Assembly: GCA_947652115.1 (NCBI GenBank)
Contig: OX393573.1
Location: 14,905,393 to 14,969,392, forward strand
DNA: 64,000 bases
Reading direction: 5' to 3'
Source: Blastomussa wellsi
Lineage: Eukaryota; Cnidaria; Anthozoa; Scleractinia; Plerogyridae
The notes beneath the pieces were generated by a model that did no database searches, was not told the origin of the DNA, and saw nothing but the letters and a program-made list of their open reading frames with translations. Below, one piece after another: positions 36,879 through 45,446 of this stretch (within the stretch, counting starts at the first letter, position 1; every line of letters starts with the position of its first letter). A program made the translations under genes and the position numbers.

Positions 36879-37550
36879 TCAGTTCAAATTTGCAGTGCTT
36901 GGCGCCGCGAGTTTTCTCATAAGCTGTTCTTGAAGCTCTTTTTTTATCTTTTCAACATCAGGCAGTTTACTTAAAGATGGTTTTTTTGTGAGCTTTGCTC
37001 GTACCTTTTCTTTTAACTCATTGTACTGTTCCAATTCAGAAAGAATAATCTGAAACTCAGAATCACTAATGCGATTATCAATTAAAGCCTTGGAAACCAG
37101 CTTGTCAACACTCGCACGTTTTGCAAGGCCAAGAGTAACAATCTCCTGGTGTTTAGACATTTTTTTGTCAAGTTTTTTACCGGCAAGAATCAAACCGGAG
37201 GAAGCAACAGAGAATAAACCACCAACAACACCAAGAGGGATGGCAACGGGTATTCCGACCCCTGTTAGAGCAGACGCAAGTCCAGCACTAGAAAAAACAG
37301 CGCTGAGTCCGCCAAGACCGCCGGAAATCCAGTTAACAGCCGTTTTAGTGCGTTTAAATTTTTTTCGAACAAGCCTATAGTGGTCAACCTCTTGAGTCAA
37401 CTTTGCAGCGATTTCGTTCACCTTTCCAAGGCGAAAGTCTTGGGGCATTTGTTGAGTTATTTGCAAAGACTCATGGCCTTCAATAACAGGGTATATCCTG
37501 CTTTGTTCAACATAAGCAGGAGCGCTCGGTAACACGTTTGATTTTGACAT
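36879..37550 (-). CDS. Polinton protein with glycine-rich hydrophobic core (223 aa)
   Basis: It starts MSKSNVLPSAP. Residues about 71-124 form a Gly/Ala/Val-rich hydrophobic segment (GGLGGLSAVFSSAG, PLGVVGGLF), which could be one or two membrane hairpins. Charged helical and coiled-coil-like regions lie before and after it. I recall related proteins in other cnidarian Polintons, but no function is known. It is the outermost gene on the left and lies in line with the two penton-like genes (33 bp from the next). It may be a membrane-active virion component. Not homologous to any enzyme I can name. Confidence 0.75.
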   Translation of the reverse strand: MSKSNVLPSAPAYVEQSRIYPVIEGHESLQITQQMPQDFRLGKVNEIAAKLTQEVDHYRLVRKKFKRTKTAVNWISGGLGGLSAVFSSAGLASALTGVGIPVAIPLGVVGGLFSVASSGLILAGKKLDKKMSKHQEIVTLGLAKRASVDKLVSKALIDNRISDSEFQIILSELEQYNELKEKVRAKLTKKPSLSKLPDVEKIKKELQEQLMRKLAAPSTANLN

Positions 37551-37582
37551 CTTGTATTAAAAGCAGATTTTATTTTTAATTG

Positions 37583-38248
37583 TTAAAGTATTTCTAATTC
37601 AAATTCAAGAGGGAAACCCTTGAAATTTAATAACTCCCCGAGTTCATCTCTAACTGATACTGTCACACCGTTTACATATTGACCAGAAGAAGTGTCACGC
37701 AAGACATTTGAATCAAAATTGTAAGAGATTTTTTCATACGGTTTGCCTCTCAAATCGAATCGAGCCAAAATACTTGATCTTTTTCCATCGAGAAAATTCT
37801 TTTCTTTGTCAACAAGGTCGCAGTGAATAAAATAAGTAGACAGGCAGTGTTTTTTGTTGAATGTGAACCCTGATAAAGTTTCTACAATATCAAACAGTTT
37901 GTAAAATTCCTCGCTGAAATTTATAACAACTCGCTCAAATTTAGAATTTTGAAGAATCATCACGCCCGCGGGCGTGTCGGCATCTGTAAAATTTATGTAT
38001 TCGTTTTTTTGTAAGACTTTCTTTAAAGCTTCAACAAAAGTCTCAATGGTGTAAAAACCGGGTTGTAAATTATTCACAAATTTATAATTTTGCTCTTTAT
38101 CTATTAACGTGACCGTTCCACCCTTAAAATTAAACCACGAGTTGTAAAGCGAACAGCTTAAAAGCCTGATATACTTTGGCTTCGTAATTGGATAGTCGAA
38201 ATTAACAGTGAAGTCGTTTGAAGGAGCTTTGAACGTGAGCACAACCAT
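37583..38248 (-). CDS. penton-like minor capsid protein, copy 1 (221 aa)
   Basis: It is a paralogue of the next gene. Both begin MVV-T-(F/I)-APSND-TV-FD and share PKYIRLL-CSL-NSWFN, a (P)G(F/H)YT segment, STYFIHCDL and a C-terminal DE-GEL-F region ending in FELEI/FVLEI. Length and beta-rich pattern fit a single jelly-roll vertex protein, and the position in a Polinton supports that. Without structure comparison this stays a moderate call; a fibre or receptor-binding role is the alternative. A TTTTATATAA motif lies just before the start (38249-38262). Confidence 0.55.
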   Translation of the reverse strand: MVVLTFKAPSNDFTVNFDYPITKPKYIRLLSCSLYNSWFNFKGGTVTLIDKEQNYKFVNNLQPGFYTIETFVEALKKVLQKNEYINFTDADTPAGVMILQNSKFERVVINFSEEFYKLFDIVETLSGFTFNKKHCLSTYFIHCDLVDKEKNFLDGKRSSILARFDLRGKPYEKISYNFDSNVLRDTSSGQYVNGVTVSVRDELGELLNFKGFPLEFELEIL

Positions 38249-38262
38249 TTTATATAAAAGAA
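38249..38262 (-). promoter_or_regulatory. TATA-like leader of penton-like copy 1
   Basis: TTTTATATAA lies directly before the ATG on the minus strand. It belongs to a set of similar motifs at start codons across the element. Confidence 0.5.
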
Positions 38263-38313
38263 AATATATTCAATATTTTAAACAAAAATATGTCTGTCGA
38301 AGTTATTTCAAAT

Positions 38314-38976
38314 TCAAGAGGTAATCTCCAAAACGAAAGTGATTGGCATCACATTGAAATCGAAAAGTTCACCATTCTCATCTTTGACTGAAATAGTCAA
38401 ACTGTTTACCTCTCGACTTTTCGAAGTGGCCCGAACATGCTGAGGCTCTGACTGATAAAAAACTTTATCCCAAGGTTCACCTTTTATATCAAAGTTGGCA
38501 AGAAGGGTGGATGGTTTTCCATTGAACTGATTTTCTTGATGGTCAATCAAGTCACAATGGATGAAGTACGTTGAAGGGGAGTTCAGTTTTTTTGAAAACA
38601 ATAACGGAAAGAATGGTCCGACAATGTCAACGCCAAGAAGAGATCTCAAATTTTCATCAATTTCAAGGTTATCCAATTTTGTGTTGTAGACAAACATTTG
38701 ACCAAAGGGTGTGTTGATTTCTGCTTTTAAGGTGTCACTGTCCGGCAAAAGACCATTTTCAATTTTACTTGCCAAAGATTTCAAGGTGTAATGGCCCGGT
38801 AAAAAGGTGATGGTTTTGTTCTTTGTTTTCGATTTAAGTCTGCCCACTTTTTTCAGGTTAAACCACGAATTTGGAAGCGAGCAGTTCAAAAGCCTGATAT
38901 ACTTTGGCTTTGGAATTGGACGGTCGAAATAAACAGTGTAGTCGTTTGAAGGTGCGATGATTGTGTGCACAACCAT
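38314..38976 (-). CDS. penton-like minor capsid protein, copy 2 (220 aa)
   Basis: Tandem paralogue of 37583-38248 with the same motif order (KPKYIRLLNCSL, PGHYTLKSL, STYFIHCDL, VKDENGELFDF). The middle thirds differ widely, so the duplication is old or the exposed parts diverged fast. The gap to the downstream copy is 65 bp. It starts 43 bp from the divergent gene at 39020, so the two may share a promoter. Confidence 0.55.
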   Translation of the reverse strand: MVVHTIIAPSNDYTVYFDRPIPKPKYIRLLNCSLPNSWFNLKKVGRLKSKTKNKTITFLPGHYTLKSLASKIENGLLPDSDTLKAEINTPFGQMFVYNTKLDNLEIDENLRSLLGVDIVGPFFPLLFSKKLNSPSTYFIHCDLIDHQENQFNGKPSTLLANFDIKGEPWDKVFYQSEPQHVRATSKSREVNSLTISVKDENGELFDFNVMPITFVLEITS

Positions 38977-39019
38977 GTTTTGTTTATTGAAGAAAAAATA
39001 TTTTGTTTAAATAATCGCA
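38977..39019. promoter_or_regulatory. divergent promoter region
   Basis: The 43-bp AT-rich gap separates divergent genes (38976 minus and 39020 plus). It must hold signals for both unless transcription starts inside the genes. Confidence 0.55.
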
Positions 39020-40561
39020 ATGCAAGGAGAGTACAGTGATGATTTTGCAAAATATCTTAGCAGAGTGAGAAATAAATTAAGACATGGCACTTCAGAAAGC
39101 CAAGATGCGAAGAAAGCACCGGTCAGCAAACCACACACCCAAGAAGTGGAAAAAACACCTGTTGTGAAGAAAAAACCTGTTGTGGAATATATTGACGGTT
39201 TTCCAAAATGGCTTACGCAAATCAGTGAAAAAGAAGACTTGCCAATTCCAGCGGTGCCATTCCACGAAGCGGCCCCCAGTTTGAAGAAAATATTCAACAA
39301 TGACTTGAAGATATACGTAACACCGGATTGGTTCTTTACAACGCGGTTCAGGGAGGTGTTTCAAAAAATGAAGCTGCCTCTGGACCAATCGCCTGGGGAG
39401 GATGGCGCTGACGAGGTGAGGCATTGGCTGGCAACACCTGACATGAAATATTGGCCACAGCAAATGAATTTTGCCACCTGGTGCGCGACCACGGGCTGCG
39501 GAATTTCACGGGATATTTTTGATGAAGAGCACACATCTTTGGAACTGCCACCGCAAGTCAGGGCATTTTTTGTTTTCCACGTGTACTTCACGGTCAGACG
39601 GATTTTGTATCAGCTCGGAGGCCCCCAAAACATTTTCGCGTTGCCGGGTGATCCAGCATTTACCCAGAGAAACAATCCTTATGATGTTGCTTCGTACGGA
39701 AGGATTTGCCATGAATTTGGGATCGAGGTTACGAGTGACTTCCGCTTCACGCCCGGCAGCGGGACGTTTCATAATTGGCCAGGCGGGCCGCATTACAAAC
39801 GCCACCCAACAAGCGTCGCATACAACCAATACGACTGGTTTTGCGCGAACCATGCCGAAGGGCTGACACCAGCCGGCTTGAGCCGAATAAACCAGTCGAT
39901 CGAGGCTTTCGTGTACTGCGTTCTCGGCGCACAAGTGGATCAAAGAAGCAGCATCCAGGGCACTGGAGGCCGAGCGCGTGAGGTCCAAAGCCAGTTTCTT
40001 CACCTGTTTGAAGACGCAGTGATACAGCCAGATTTGTCAGCGTCTGTTCAAAGATACCAACTTACCATTGACGAGGCGAAAGTCAGGCTGAACCTTGCTT
40101 TGTGCCCGGGCGCATGGCTGATGCCAGGCTACATGGTGATCAACACAGAAAGCGTTATGGGCTACAACAACTTCCTCAAACAAGCTGTGGCGGGGATGAA
40201 ACTTGGAATAAACAACCAGATCAACAAGGACAAAAAAAAAGTGACCCATCAACCCATGGATGGAGAGAAACCAAAATACAACCCACCAAGCAGCCACCCT
40301 TCGAACCCAATTCACAAAGCGGCCACAGCTGAAAGCAAAAAAGATCTGGAGCCTTCTGCCAAAACACCTGCGGCCACAGCTGAAAGCAAAAAAGATCTGG
40401 AGCCTTCTGCCAAAACACCTGCAACAGGGGTGCGGGGTGAACCCCGCGCACAAACGGTTGAAACAGCCAGCACGGACAGTGAGGCTCATGACACGAACAA
40501 AACGGCTCTGATAGTTGGCGTGGTCGCACTTGCGGGTTTGGTGTTTTTGGCGTCCCGCTAA
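39020..40561 (+). CDS. conserved Polinton protein of unknown function with C-terminal membrane anchor (513 aa)
   Basis: Three parts can be seen. The N-terminus is charged (about 60 residues). A folded core of about 330 residues follows, with many aromatics and motifs such as GGPHYKRHP, GLSRINQSI, YCVLGAQVDQRSS and MGYNNFL. A low-complexity tail carries a 17-residue unit repeated in tandem (AATAESKKDLEPSAKTP), then a final transmembrane helix (ALIVGVVALAGLVFLAS). I recall similar cores in cnidarian Polintons; no enzymatic motif is recognised. The stop overlaps that of the convergent gene at 40558. A virion or membrane role is inferred from the anchor. Confidence 0.75.
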   Translation: MQGEYSDDFAKYLSRVRNKLRHGTSESQDAKKAPVSKPHTQEVEKTPVVKKKPVVEYIDGFPKWLTQISEKEDLPIPAVPFHEAAPSLKKIFNNDLKIYVTPDWFFTTRFREVFQKMKLPLDQSPGEDGADEVRHWLATPDMKYWPQQMNFATWCATTGCGISRDIFDEEHTSLELPPQVRAFFVFHVYFTVRRILYQLGGPQNIFALPGDPAFTQRNNPYDVASYGRICHEFGIEVTSDFRFTPGSGTFHNWPGGPHYKRHPTSVAYNQYDWFCANHAEGLTPAGLSRINQSIEAFVYCVLGAQVDQRSSIQGTGGRAREVQSQFLHLFEDAVIQPDLSASVQRYQLTIDEAKVRLNLALCPGAWLMPGYMVINTESVMGYNNFLKQAVAGMKLGINNQINKDKKKVTHQPMDGEKPKYNPPSSHPSNPIHKAATAESKKDLEPSAKTPAATAESKKDLEPSAKTPATGVRGEPRAQTVETASTDSEAHDTNKTALIVGVVALAGLVFLASR

Positions 40562-41805
40562 CTCTGTTTTTTGGTCAAGCGCTCAATCAAAAAGGCGACA
40601 ACAGCCAAAATCACAAGCCAGGCGTGCTCAGCCAGAAACCCGAGGACCTTACCAGCAGTTGTGAAAAGAAAAGAAACAATCGAGCCAAGGAGACCTGGAA
40701 GTACGGACAATATTTTTTTACCGAGGTCTTTTAGCCCGTTTCCCAAAGCTTTGCCGAATGCTTTGACAGCATTGACAACAGGTTTCGTTAAAAGCTTTAC
40801 GATTTCCATGATGAGAATACCGGCGGCAATTAAGATCGCTGTCACCGTGAAACCGTATTTTTTGAAGACATTTTTGATTTTTTCTCTGACTCTTTCACGG
40901 AAAGAAAGCCTTTCAAGTTCTCTTTCTCTTTCAGCCTCGATTTGATTTTCTTCATTCACGAGCCGCTCAACGTTTTCACGGGCGTGCTCTCTTTCATCAG
41001 ACGGGGCATTTTCATCATTAACGATTTCTTTTTGCTTTTCTTTTTCTTGTTGTATTTCTTTTTCTTTTTCTGTCCTTTGTTCTTCATTTTTTTCAAATTC
41101 TTGAAGGGGGATCGATTCAAAATCAATCGACTCGTAATCATTGTTTTCCAACCGTTCAAGTTCTCGCTGGAGATCAGTCCGTTCTGCAATTTGTCTTTTT
41201 GCTCTTTCTCGGGCTTTTTCTCTTTCTGTTGGGCTTTGCTTTTCATCGTCTGCAAATTTTTTATTTTCATAAATGTCTTGTGACAGTGTTCCAATTTTTT
41301 CATCGATTGTTTCTCTTCGACTTTTCCCAAGTTCACGAGTTATTTCTTTTGGAAGTGCAGGATTTATCCGGAATTTATTCGTTTTTGTGTCTCTTGTTGT
41401 TAAAAAATATGTTGTTGTTTTCACACCTTTTTTGGTGGCTCTAAATAAACCGACTTTCACCCTATTGTTTTCCATTCGGACATTAAGATCTTCCAACTTT
41501 GCAAATGGAAACTCTTTTTTAAGAAAATCATCAGCAACCATGATTGTTGTCAAATCGTTTTTTGGAGGATCAGGCTTAGGATAAGGCAGATCTTCTTCGA
41601 TATAAGAGGTTTCTGCAGTGGAAGAACTCCTTGACCTTTCCCTCACACGTTTCAGGCGATCTCTCATTTCTTGTTCTTCAGGAAAACCGGAATCCCCGTC
41701 GCCATGATCAAGATGTTCATATTTCTCATCATCTTTCTCAGCATCTTTCTCATGATCATCATCATGTTCCAAAAGAGGGTCTTTTTCTTCTTCCATCATT
41801 GCCAT
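40558..41805 (-). CDS. Polinton coiled-coil membrane protein (415 aa)
   Basis: The N-terminus is very acidic and His-rich (first 50 residues). The middle (about 190-310) is a long Glu/Lys/Arg/Gln coiled coil. The last 100 residues are hydrophobic with several helices (VTAILIAAGILIMEIV, GLLGSIVSFLFTTAG, WLVILAVVAFLIE). I recall this tail in other cnidarian Polintons. It could cross or shape a membrane in the virion; function unknown. It starts 59 bp from the divergent capsid gene at 41865, with a TTTATATTTCG stretch before its ATG. Confidence 0.75.
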   Translation of the reverse strand: MAMMEEEKDPLLEHDDDHEKDAEKDDEKYEHLDHGDGDSGFPEEQEMRDRLKRVRERSRSSSTAETSYIEEDLPYPKPDPPKNDLTTIMVADDFLKKEFPFAKLEDLNVRMENNRVKVGLFRATKKGVKTTTYFLTTRDTKTNKFRINPALPKEITRELGKSRRETIDEKIGTLSQDIYENKKFADDEKQSPTEREKARERAKRQIAERTDLQRELERLENNDYESIDFESIPLQEFEKNEEQRTEKEKEIQQEKEKQKEIVNDENAPSDEREHARENVERLVNEENQIEAERERELERLSFRERVREKIKNVFKKYGFTVTAILIAAGILIMEIVKLLTKPVVNAVKAFGKALGNGLKDLGKKILSVLPGLLGSIVSFLFTTAGKVLGFLAEHAWLVILAVVAFLIERLTKKQS

Positions 41806-41864
41806 TGCGAAATATAAATTCTATTTATTTTCAATTTAAATAAAAATGTGCAGCTTTCAATACC
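41806..41864. promoter_or_regulatory. divergent promoter region of the capsid gene and coiled-coil gene
   Basis: The 59-bp gap contains AATTTATATTTCG (minus, before 41805) and TTTCAATACC (plus, before 41865). The latter matches the leader TTTCAATATACC at 44409. Confidence 0.55.
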
Positions 41865-43154
41865 ATGTTTGTGCAAACAGAAGTTGACGGAAGAAGAGTG
41901 GAACGTGCGGTGCAAACAAACCTTCATCCAGAGCACAGCCAAAAAACTGGCCTCGCGATGAAAGCCGAGCGCGTGGTCAATCGCATCACTTTTGATCGCA
42001 GCGAAGCCAACCCCGGGGAGACCTTATATGTTTACGTGCCCAAGCTGGATCAGAACGAGGTTCTCGTGCCAGGCACGCTCGCACTGGTCTTCAAAATCGA
42101 CTTGGCGGGAGGGGACGCTGACAACTTCCTCGTTCAAAACGTCACCCGCGCCCTGGTCGATAAACTGCATGTGAAGTTCGGCGCGGAAACACTGCAGGAC
42201 ACGGATGGATATGACATCTACAAGATCTGGGAGGACCTTTTTCTCTCGCAGGAGGAGCGGGACGACATGCTGCTCGAGGGCATCCAGTCTGAAGACCTCT
42301 GCAAGATCCGCTCAGACTCGGGAGACAAGAAAACCTCGGGTGTTGACAAAGAAAACGCGCTGGAAAAGGTTTACGGGAAAAAATACCGGATCCGCCTGGA
42401 CCACTCAATACTGACCGACCACGGCGTCTTTTACCCCCAAGCGCTCCTCCACGACCTCCTGTTTCAGCTGAAGCTCGCGCCGGCCTCGCAGGTTGTCAAA
42501 GGCTCTGACCCCGATAAACTGAAATACAAGCTGACAAACATCCAGCTCGAGTTTGAAACAATCAGAAGCAAGACCTTGGCGGACGAGGCTCGCAGCGTTT
42601 ACACCGCGGGAAAGGGGTTCAAATACGACCATGTGGTGCGGCCCGAGGTGGTCAGCTTCAAAAAAGAAGTGGCCTCAAGCGTGACCATCAAATTTAACGC
42701 CCAAAAAAGGTCCCTGAAAGGCCTTCTTCTCCTTTTCGTTGAGCCTTACATTGCAGGAGCCCGGGATTCAGAAAAGTACATTAATCCGTCCCTGAAGAAA
42801 GTCGTTGTCACGGTGAACGGCTCGACCAACAAGCTCTTCAACAACGGCCTCGGAATCACGGATGCTTGGGCCGAAGTTGACCGCTTTTTCGGAAAGAAAG
42901 CCCAAAAAACAAAGCACATGAATCCGGTAAAGTTTTTCACCGAAGACAGGTTCGGGCTTCTGATTGATTTGCGCACATCGGGGGATCCAACGCTGCATGG
43001 AAGCGGCACGCGGCTTGTGAACACAACACATGGAGTCCAGCTTGAAATCGAGCGGGACCTCATTGGCGCAGGCGATGTGAAATGCCACATCTTTGCAATT
43101 TCGGACGCGCAAATAGACATTAAAAATCAGCAATTAGTTTCAGTGCTGCACTGA
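41865..43154 (+). CDS. putative major capsid protein, double jelly-roll type (429 aa)
   Basis: It opens with MFVQTEVDGRR and is predicted beta-rich throughout. Motifs include ITFDRSEANPGETLYVYVP, RIRLDHSILTDHGVFYP, YKLTNIQLEFE and a C-terminal VQLEIERDL. Related proteins of animal Polintons and adintoviruses are regarded as the major capsid protein. Its place directly before the packaging ATPase (3-nt gap) supports this. At 429 residues it is shorter than many Polinton capsid proteins. The fold call rests on family resemblance, not on a structure comparison. The start is preceded by TTTCAATACC, as at 44409. Confidence 0.7.
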   Translation: MFVQTEVDGRRVERAVQTNLHPEHSQKTGLAMKAERVVNRITFDRSEANPGETLYVYVPKLDQNEVLVPGTLALVFKIDLAGGDADNFLVQNVTRALVDKLHVKFGAETLQDTDGYDIYKIWEDLFLSQEERDDMLLEGIQSEDLCKIRSDSGDKKTSGVDKENALEKVYGKKYRIRLDHSILTDHGVFYPQALLHDLLFQLKLAPASQVVKGSDPDKLKYKLTNIQLEFETIRSKTLADEARSVYTAGKGFKYDHVVRPEVVSFKKEVASSVTIKFNAQKRSLKGLLLLFVEPYIAGARDSEKYINPSLKKVVVTVNGSTNKLFNNGLGITDAWAEVDRFFGKKAQKTKHMNPVKFFTEDRFGLLIDLRTSGDPTLHGSGTRLVNTTHGVQLEIERDLIGAGDVKCHIFAISDAQIDIKNQQLVSVLH

Positions 43155-43157
43155 TAT

Positions 43158-43760
43158 ATGGACCCAAACAACATCCCGTTCAACGCTCTCATCGTCGGGC
43201 CGACGAATTCGGGCAAATCAAAGTTTGTGGTGGAACAGCTCCGCGGTCCTTTCCACGGCAAGTTCGACTTCATCACGCTCATCTGCCCGACATTCGCGCA
43301 CAACAGGACTTTTCATCGCTTCGCTTTGGCGGACCCGCGTTTCAAAGTTATCATTTGTGAACAGCATTTTGTTGAAGCCTGGCTGAAAGTGGTTTGCCTT
43401 GAATTGGAGGGCACCAATGCGCTCATTATCCTCGATGACTGCGCGGCCTCGAAAGATGTGAAAAAGCGCACGGGCCAGCTGGTCAATCTCGCGTTCAGCG
43501 CCCGCCACACAGGATTCAGCGTGTGGGTGCTCGCCCAAAAGCTGACCAGCATCACAGCCTCTTTCCGCGAAAACGTTGCGGCGCTTGTGCTTTTTTACAC
43601 ACCCTCGTGGAAGACAACGAAAGCGGTTTTTGAAGATTACGCCGGCGAACTTTCTCAAGATGAGTACAAAGACCTCATTTCGAGGTTGAAAAAAAATAAG
43701 TTCTCCTGCCTTGTGTTCGCACTTCGGCACCCGTTCGGAATAAAATTCAAGCTCAATTAA
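43158..43760 (+). CDS. FtsK/HerA-type genome packaging ATPase (200 aa)
   Basis: Walker A is GPTNSGKS (residues 14-21), after the strand NALIVG. Walker B is LIILDD (89-94). A downstream Gln/Ser motif (VLAQKLTSIT) resembles sensor regions of A32-type ATPases. Length and motif spacing are those of Polinton packaging ATPases, which drive DNA into preformed capsids. It begins 3 nt after the capsid gene, so the two are probably expressed together. ATATATGG overlaps its start. Confidence 0.9.
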   Translation: MDPNNIPFNALIVGPTNSGKSKFVVEQLRGPFHGKFDFITLICPTFAHNRTFHRFALADPRFKVIICEQHFVEAWLKVVCLELEGTNALIILDDCAASKDVKKRTGQLVNLAFSARHTGFSVWVLAQKLTSITASFRENVAALVLFYTPSWKTTKAVFEDYAGELSQDEYKDLISRLKKNKFSCLVFALRHPFGIKFKLN

Positions 43761-43782
43761 AAATTCACAACTTATACACAAA

Positions 43783-44355
43783 ATGGCGAACCCATCAACA
43801 CTCGAAATTGATGAACAAGTCTTGACCAACATTGCGGGCTTGCTTGAAGCTGAGGCAACGAGCGCACCGGCCAGCAATTTCCCCGCAGTTGTTTCAACGC
43901 AGCCCGATATCCCAGCGCTGCGCGAGCAGCTGGCCGTGCTGGTGTCGACAGGAAAATCAAAAGAAGCCATCGGGACGCAGCTTTCACACGACGATGTGAA
44001 GCGCCTCTCTGACAAAGATGTTGAGAAATACATCAAACGCTACCATGCGTACGTGGGCTCCAAGACAACGGACAGTTTGCTCGACGGCTTCCTTTTTGTT
44101 TTGACCAAAGCGGTCGGAATGGTCGTCAAAATCAAAGACATCGAGGCTTATCAAAAAGAAATCAAAAACGACTGGATCATCAACAATCAGCTCTCCAACA
44201 TGGCCGGCAGCACAGCTTTGACTTGCGGCCGTGGTCTCGCTGTGGCCAACGCGGCGATGATCACTGCAAAACACATTGATTTTGATTCTTTCAAGCACGA
44301 AGCGCAAACGACTGAAATTGCTGAGCTTTCCTCACCAACTGCTGAACATTCCTGA
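43783..44355 (+). CDS. conserved helical Polinton protein (190 aa)
   Basis: Alanine- and lysine-rich and mostly helical by composition, with motifs SDKDVEKYIKRYHAYVGSKT and AVGMVVKIKDIEAYQ. There is no signal peptide and no strong membrane segment. It follows the ATPase by 22 nt, preceded by CTTATACACAAA. I recall relatives in cnidarian Polintons; no function is known. A scaffold or minor capsid role would fit its place between the capsid/ATPase genes and the small membrane proteins. Confidence 0.7.
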   Translation: MANPSTLEIDEQVLTNIAGLLEAEATSAPASNFPAVVSTQPDIPALREQLAVLVSTGKSKEAIGTQLSHDDVKRLSDKDVEKYIKRYHAYVGSKTTDSLLDGFLFVLTKAVGMVVKIKDIEAYQKEIKNDWIINNQLSNMAGSTALTCGRGLAVANAAMITAKHIDFDSFKHEAQTTEIAELSSPTAEHS

Positions 44356-44408
44356 CCAACTGCTGAATAATTCCTCACAAATTAAACAAAAATTTCTTTC
44401 AATATACC

Positions 44409-44894
44409 ATGGCTGAAGAACAACCGACCGTTGCACCACAGGAAAGCCAAGTGACTTCACAAACGCCGCCAACAAAGCCCGCCAAAAATCCCAATCGAGT
44501 GGCTGCGGGCAAAGCGACTGCTGATAAAACTCGGCAGGCCCGCGAAGCACAGAAAAAAGCCCTTGATGAAGCAAATGGCAAACTTGCATCAATTGGGAAT
44601 GCGCAAGCTCAACACCCCGTGGAGGCGACGCCGGAGCCCACCGTGTGGCAAGCCCCACACCCCGCAAAAACCGGTCTCAGCACAAACGAATGGCTCACAC
44701 TCGCCGGAATTGGCGTCGCGCTCTTCACGACTTATGTCAAGCGTGAAGACATCCAGCGCTTTTTCACACGGGAACCTGCAGGGGGGCAAGCCCCACACCC
44801 CGTGGAGGCGACGCCAGCACCTGCAGTGGAGCAAGCCCCACACCCCAGGGTGGCGACGCAGCCATCAAGAAATGCCTTTCGACCGATGGATTAA
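44409..44894 (+). CDS. Ala/Pro-rich Polinton protein with one membrane segment (161 aa)
   Basis: Low-complexity, Ala/Lys/Gln-rich N-terminal half; one hydrophobic segment (EWLTLAGIGVALFTTYV); then repeats of QAPHPVEATP-type units, which come from a 27-bp DNA repeat (CACCCCGTGGAGGCGACGCC). TTTCAATATACC precedes the ATG. No family recognised. The DNA repeat makes the 3' part prone to length change. Confidence 0.65.
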   Translation: MAEEQPTVAPQESQVTSQTPPTKPAKNPNRVAAGKATADKTRQAREAQKKALDEANGKLASIGNAQAQHPVEATPEPTVWQAPHPAKTGLSTNEWLTLAGIGVALFTTYVKREDIQRFFTREPAGGQAPHPVEATPAPAVEQAPHPRVATQPSRNAFRPMD

Positions 44895-44916
44895 ATATTT
44901 ACACAATAAACAAAAC

Positions 44917-45144
44917 ATGAAAATTGACGGTGCCCAAGCTGTTGCATCAGGCGTTGGTATTTTTGCAATCACCTTTGTGTGGTTCAAACTTGCCTTCGCC
45001 TTTGCTGATACAATCATGCTTCTCTGGGATGCACCATTCATTGAAGAAGACGAAGATGAAGATGAGGAATTTCCTGTGTTGCCAATTTACCCTGACGAGA
45101 AACCGCCAAGCTATGCAGATTCACTGGCTGATGAAGATGATTAA
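44917..45144 (+). CDS. small membrane protein with acidic tail (75 aa)
   Basis: ATG at 44917 (MKIDGAQAV) begins a frame with one long hydrophobic segment (GIFAITFVWFKLAFAFADTIMLLW), then an acidic run (EEDEDEDEE) and PDEKPPSYADS. The PPSY motif is a PPxY late-domain-like motif. The start at 44917 is preferred over the longer in-frame extension at 44563, which overlaps the previous gene in another frame. Confidence 0.65.
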   Translation: MKIDGAQAVASGVGIFAITFVWFKLAFAFADTIMLLWDAPFIEEDEDEDEEFPVLPIYPDEKPPSYADSLADEDD

Positions 45145-45185
45145 TTTCTTTTGAACGTTTATTTTTTTTTTCTTTTATACCAAAC

Positions 45186-45404
45186 ATGCCTGAAAACAAT
45201 CTTGTAAAAAACGCCATGGAGGCCGCGACTCTCGTTGGCCTCTCTGCTGGCATTGGGTGGGCTGTCAAAAAAGCGTTCAGAAGTTTTACAGATGACCCTT
45301 CAGATTCCATCGAAAACTTCGCAATGTTCACTGGTGTGATGACGGGCAGCATCTGGCTCAAGAAGTACCTGGAAGACCAGAAAATCCTCCCGACCAACGT
45401 TTGA
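45186..45404 (+). CDS. small membrane protein (72 aa)
   Basis: It has two weak hydrophobic stretches (ATLVGLSAGIGWAV and FAMFTGVMTGSIWL) separated by a charged loop. It is preceded by TTCTTTTATACCAAAC, the TATA-like leader seen at other genes of the element. No family recognised. Confidence 0.6.
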   Translation: MPENNLVKNAMEAATLVGLSAGIGWAVKKAFRSFTDDPSDSIENFAMFTGVMTGSIWLKKYLEDQKILPTNV

Positions 45405-45446
45405 ACACCCAAAAATCATTTGAAAAAATGGCGGCAATTTATAATC

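Noticed and set aside
39471..40003. Overlapping frames of 131 and 165 residues within the 513-residue gene
   Set aside because: They are frame shadows of a GC-richer coding region; no leader motif and no recognisable domain.
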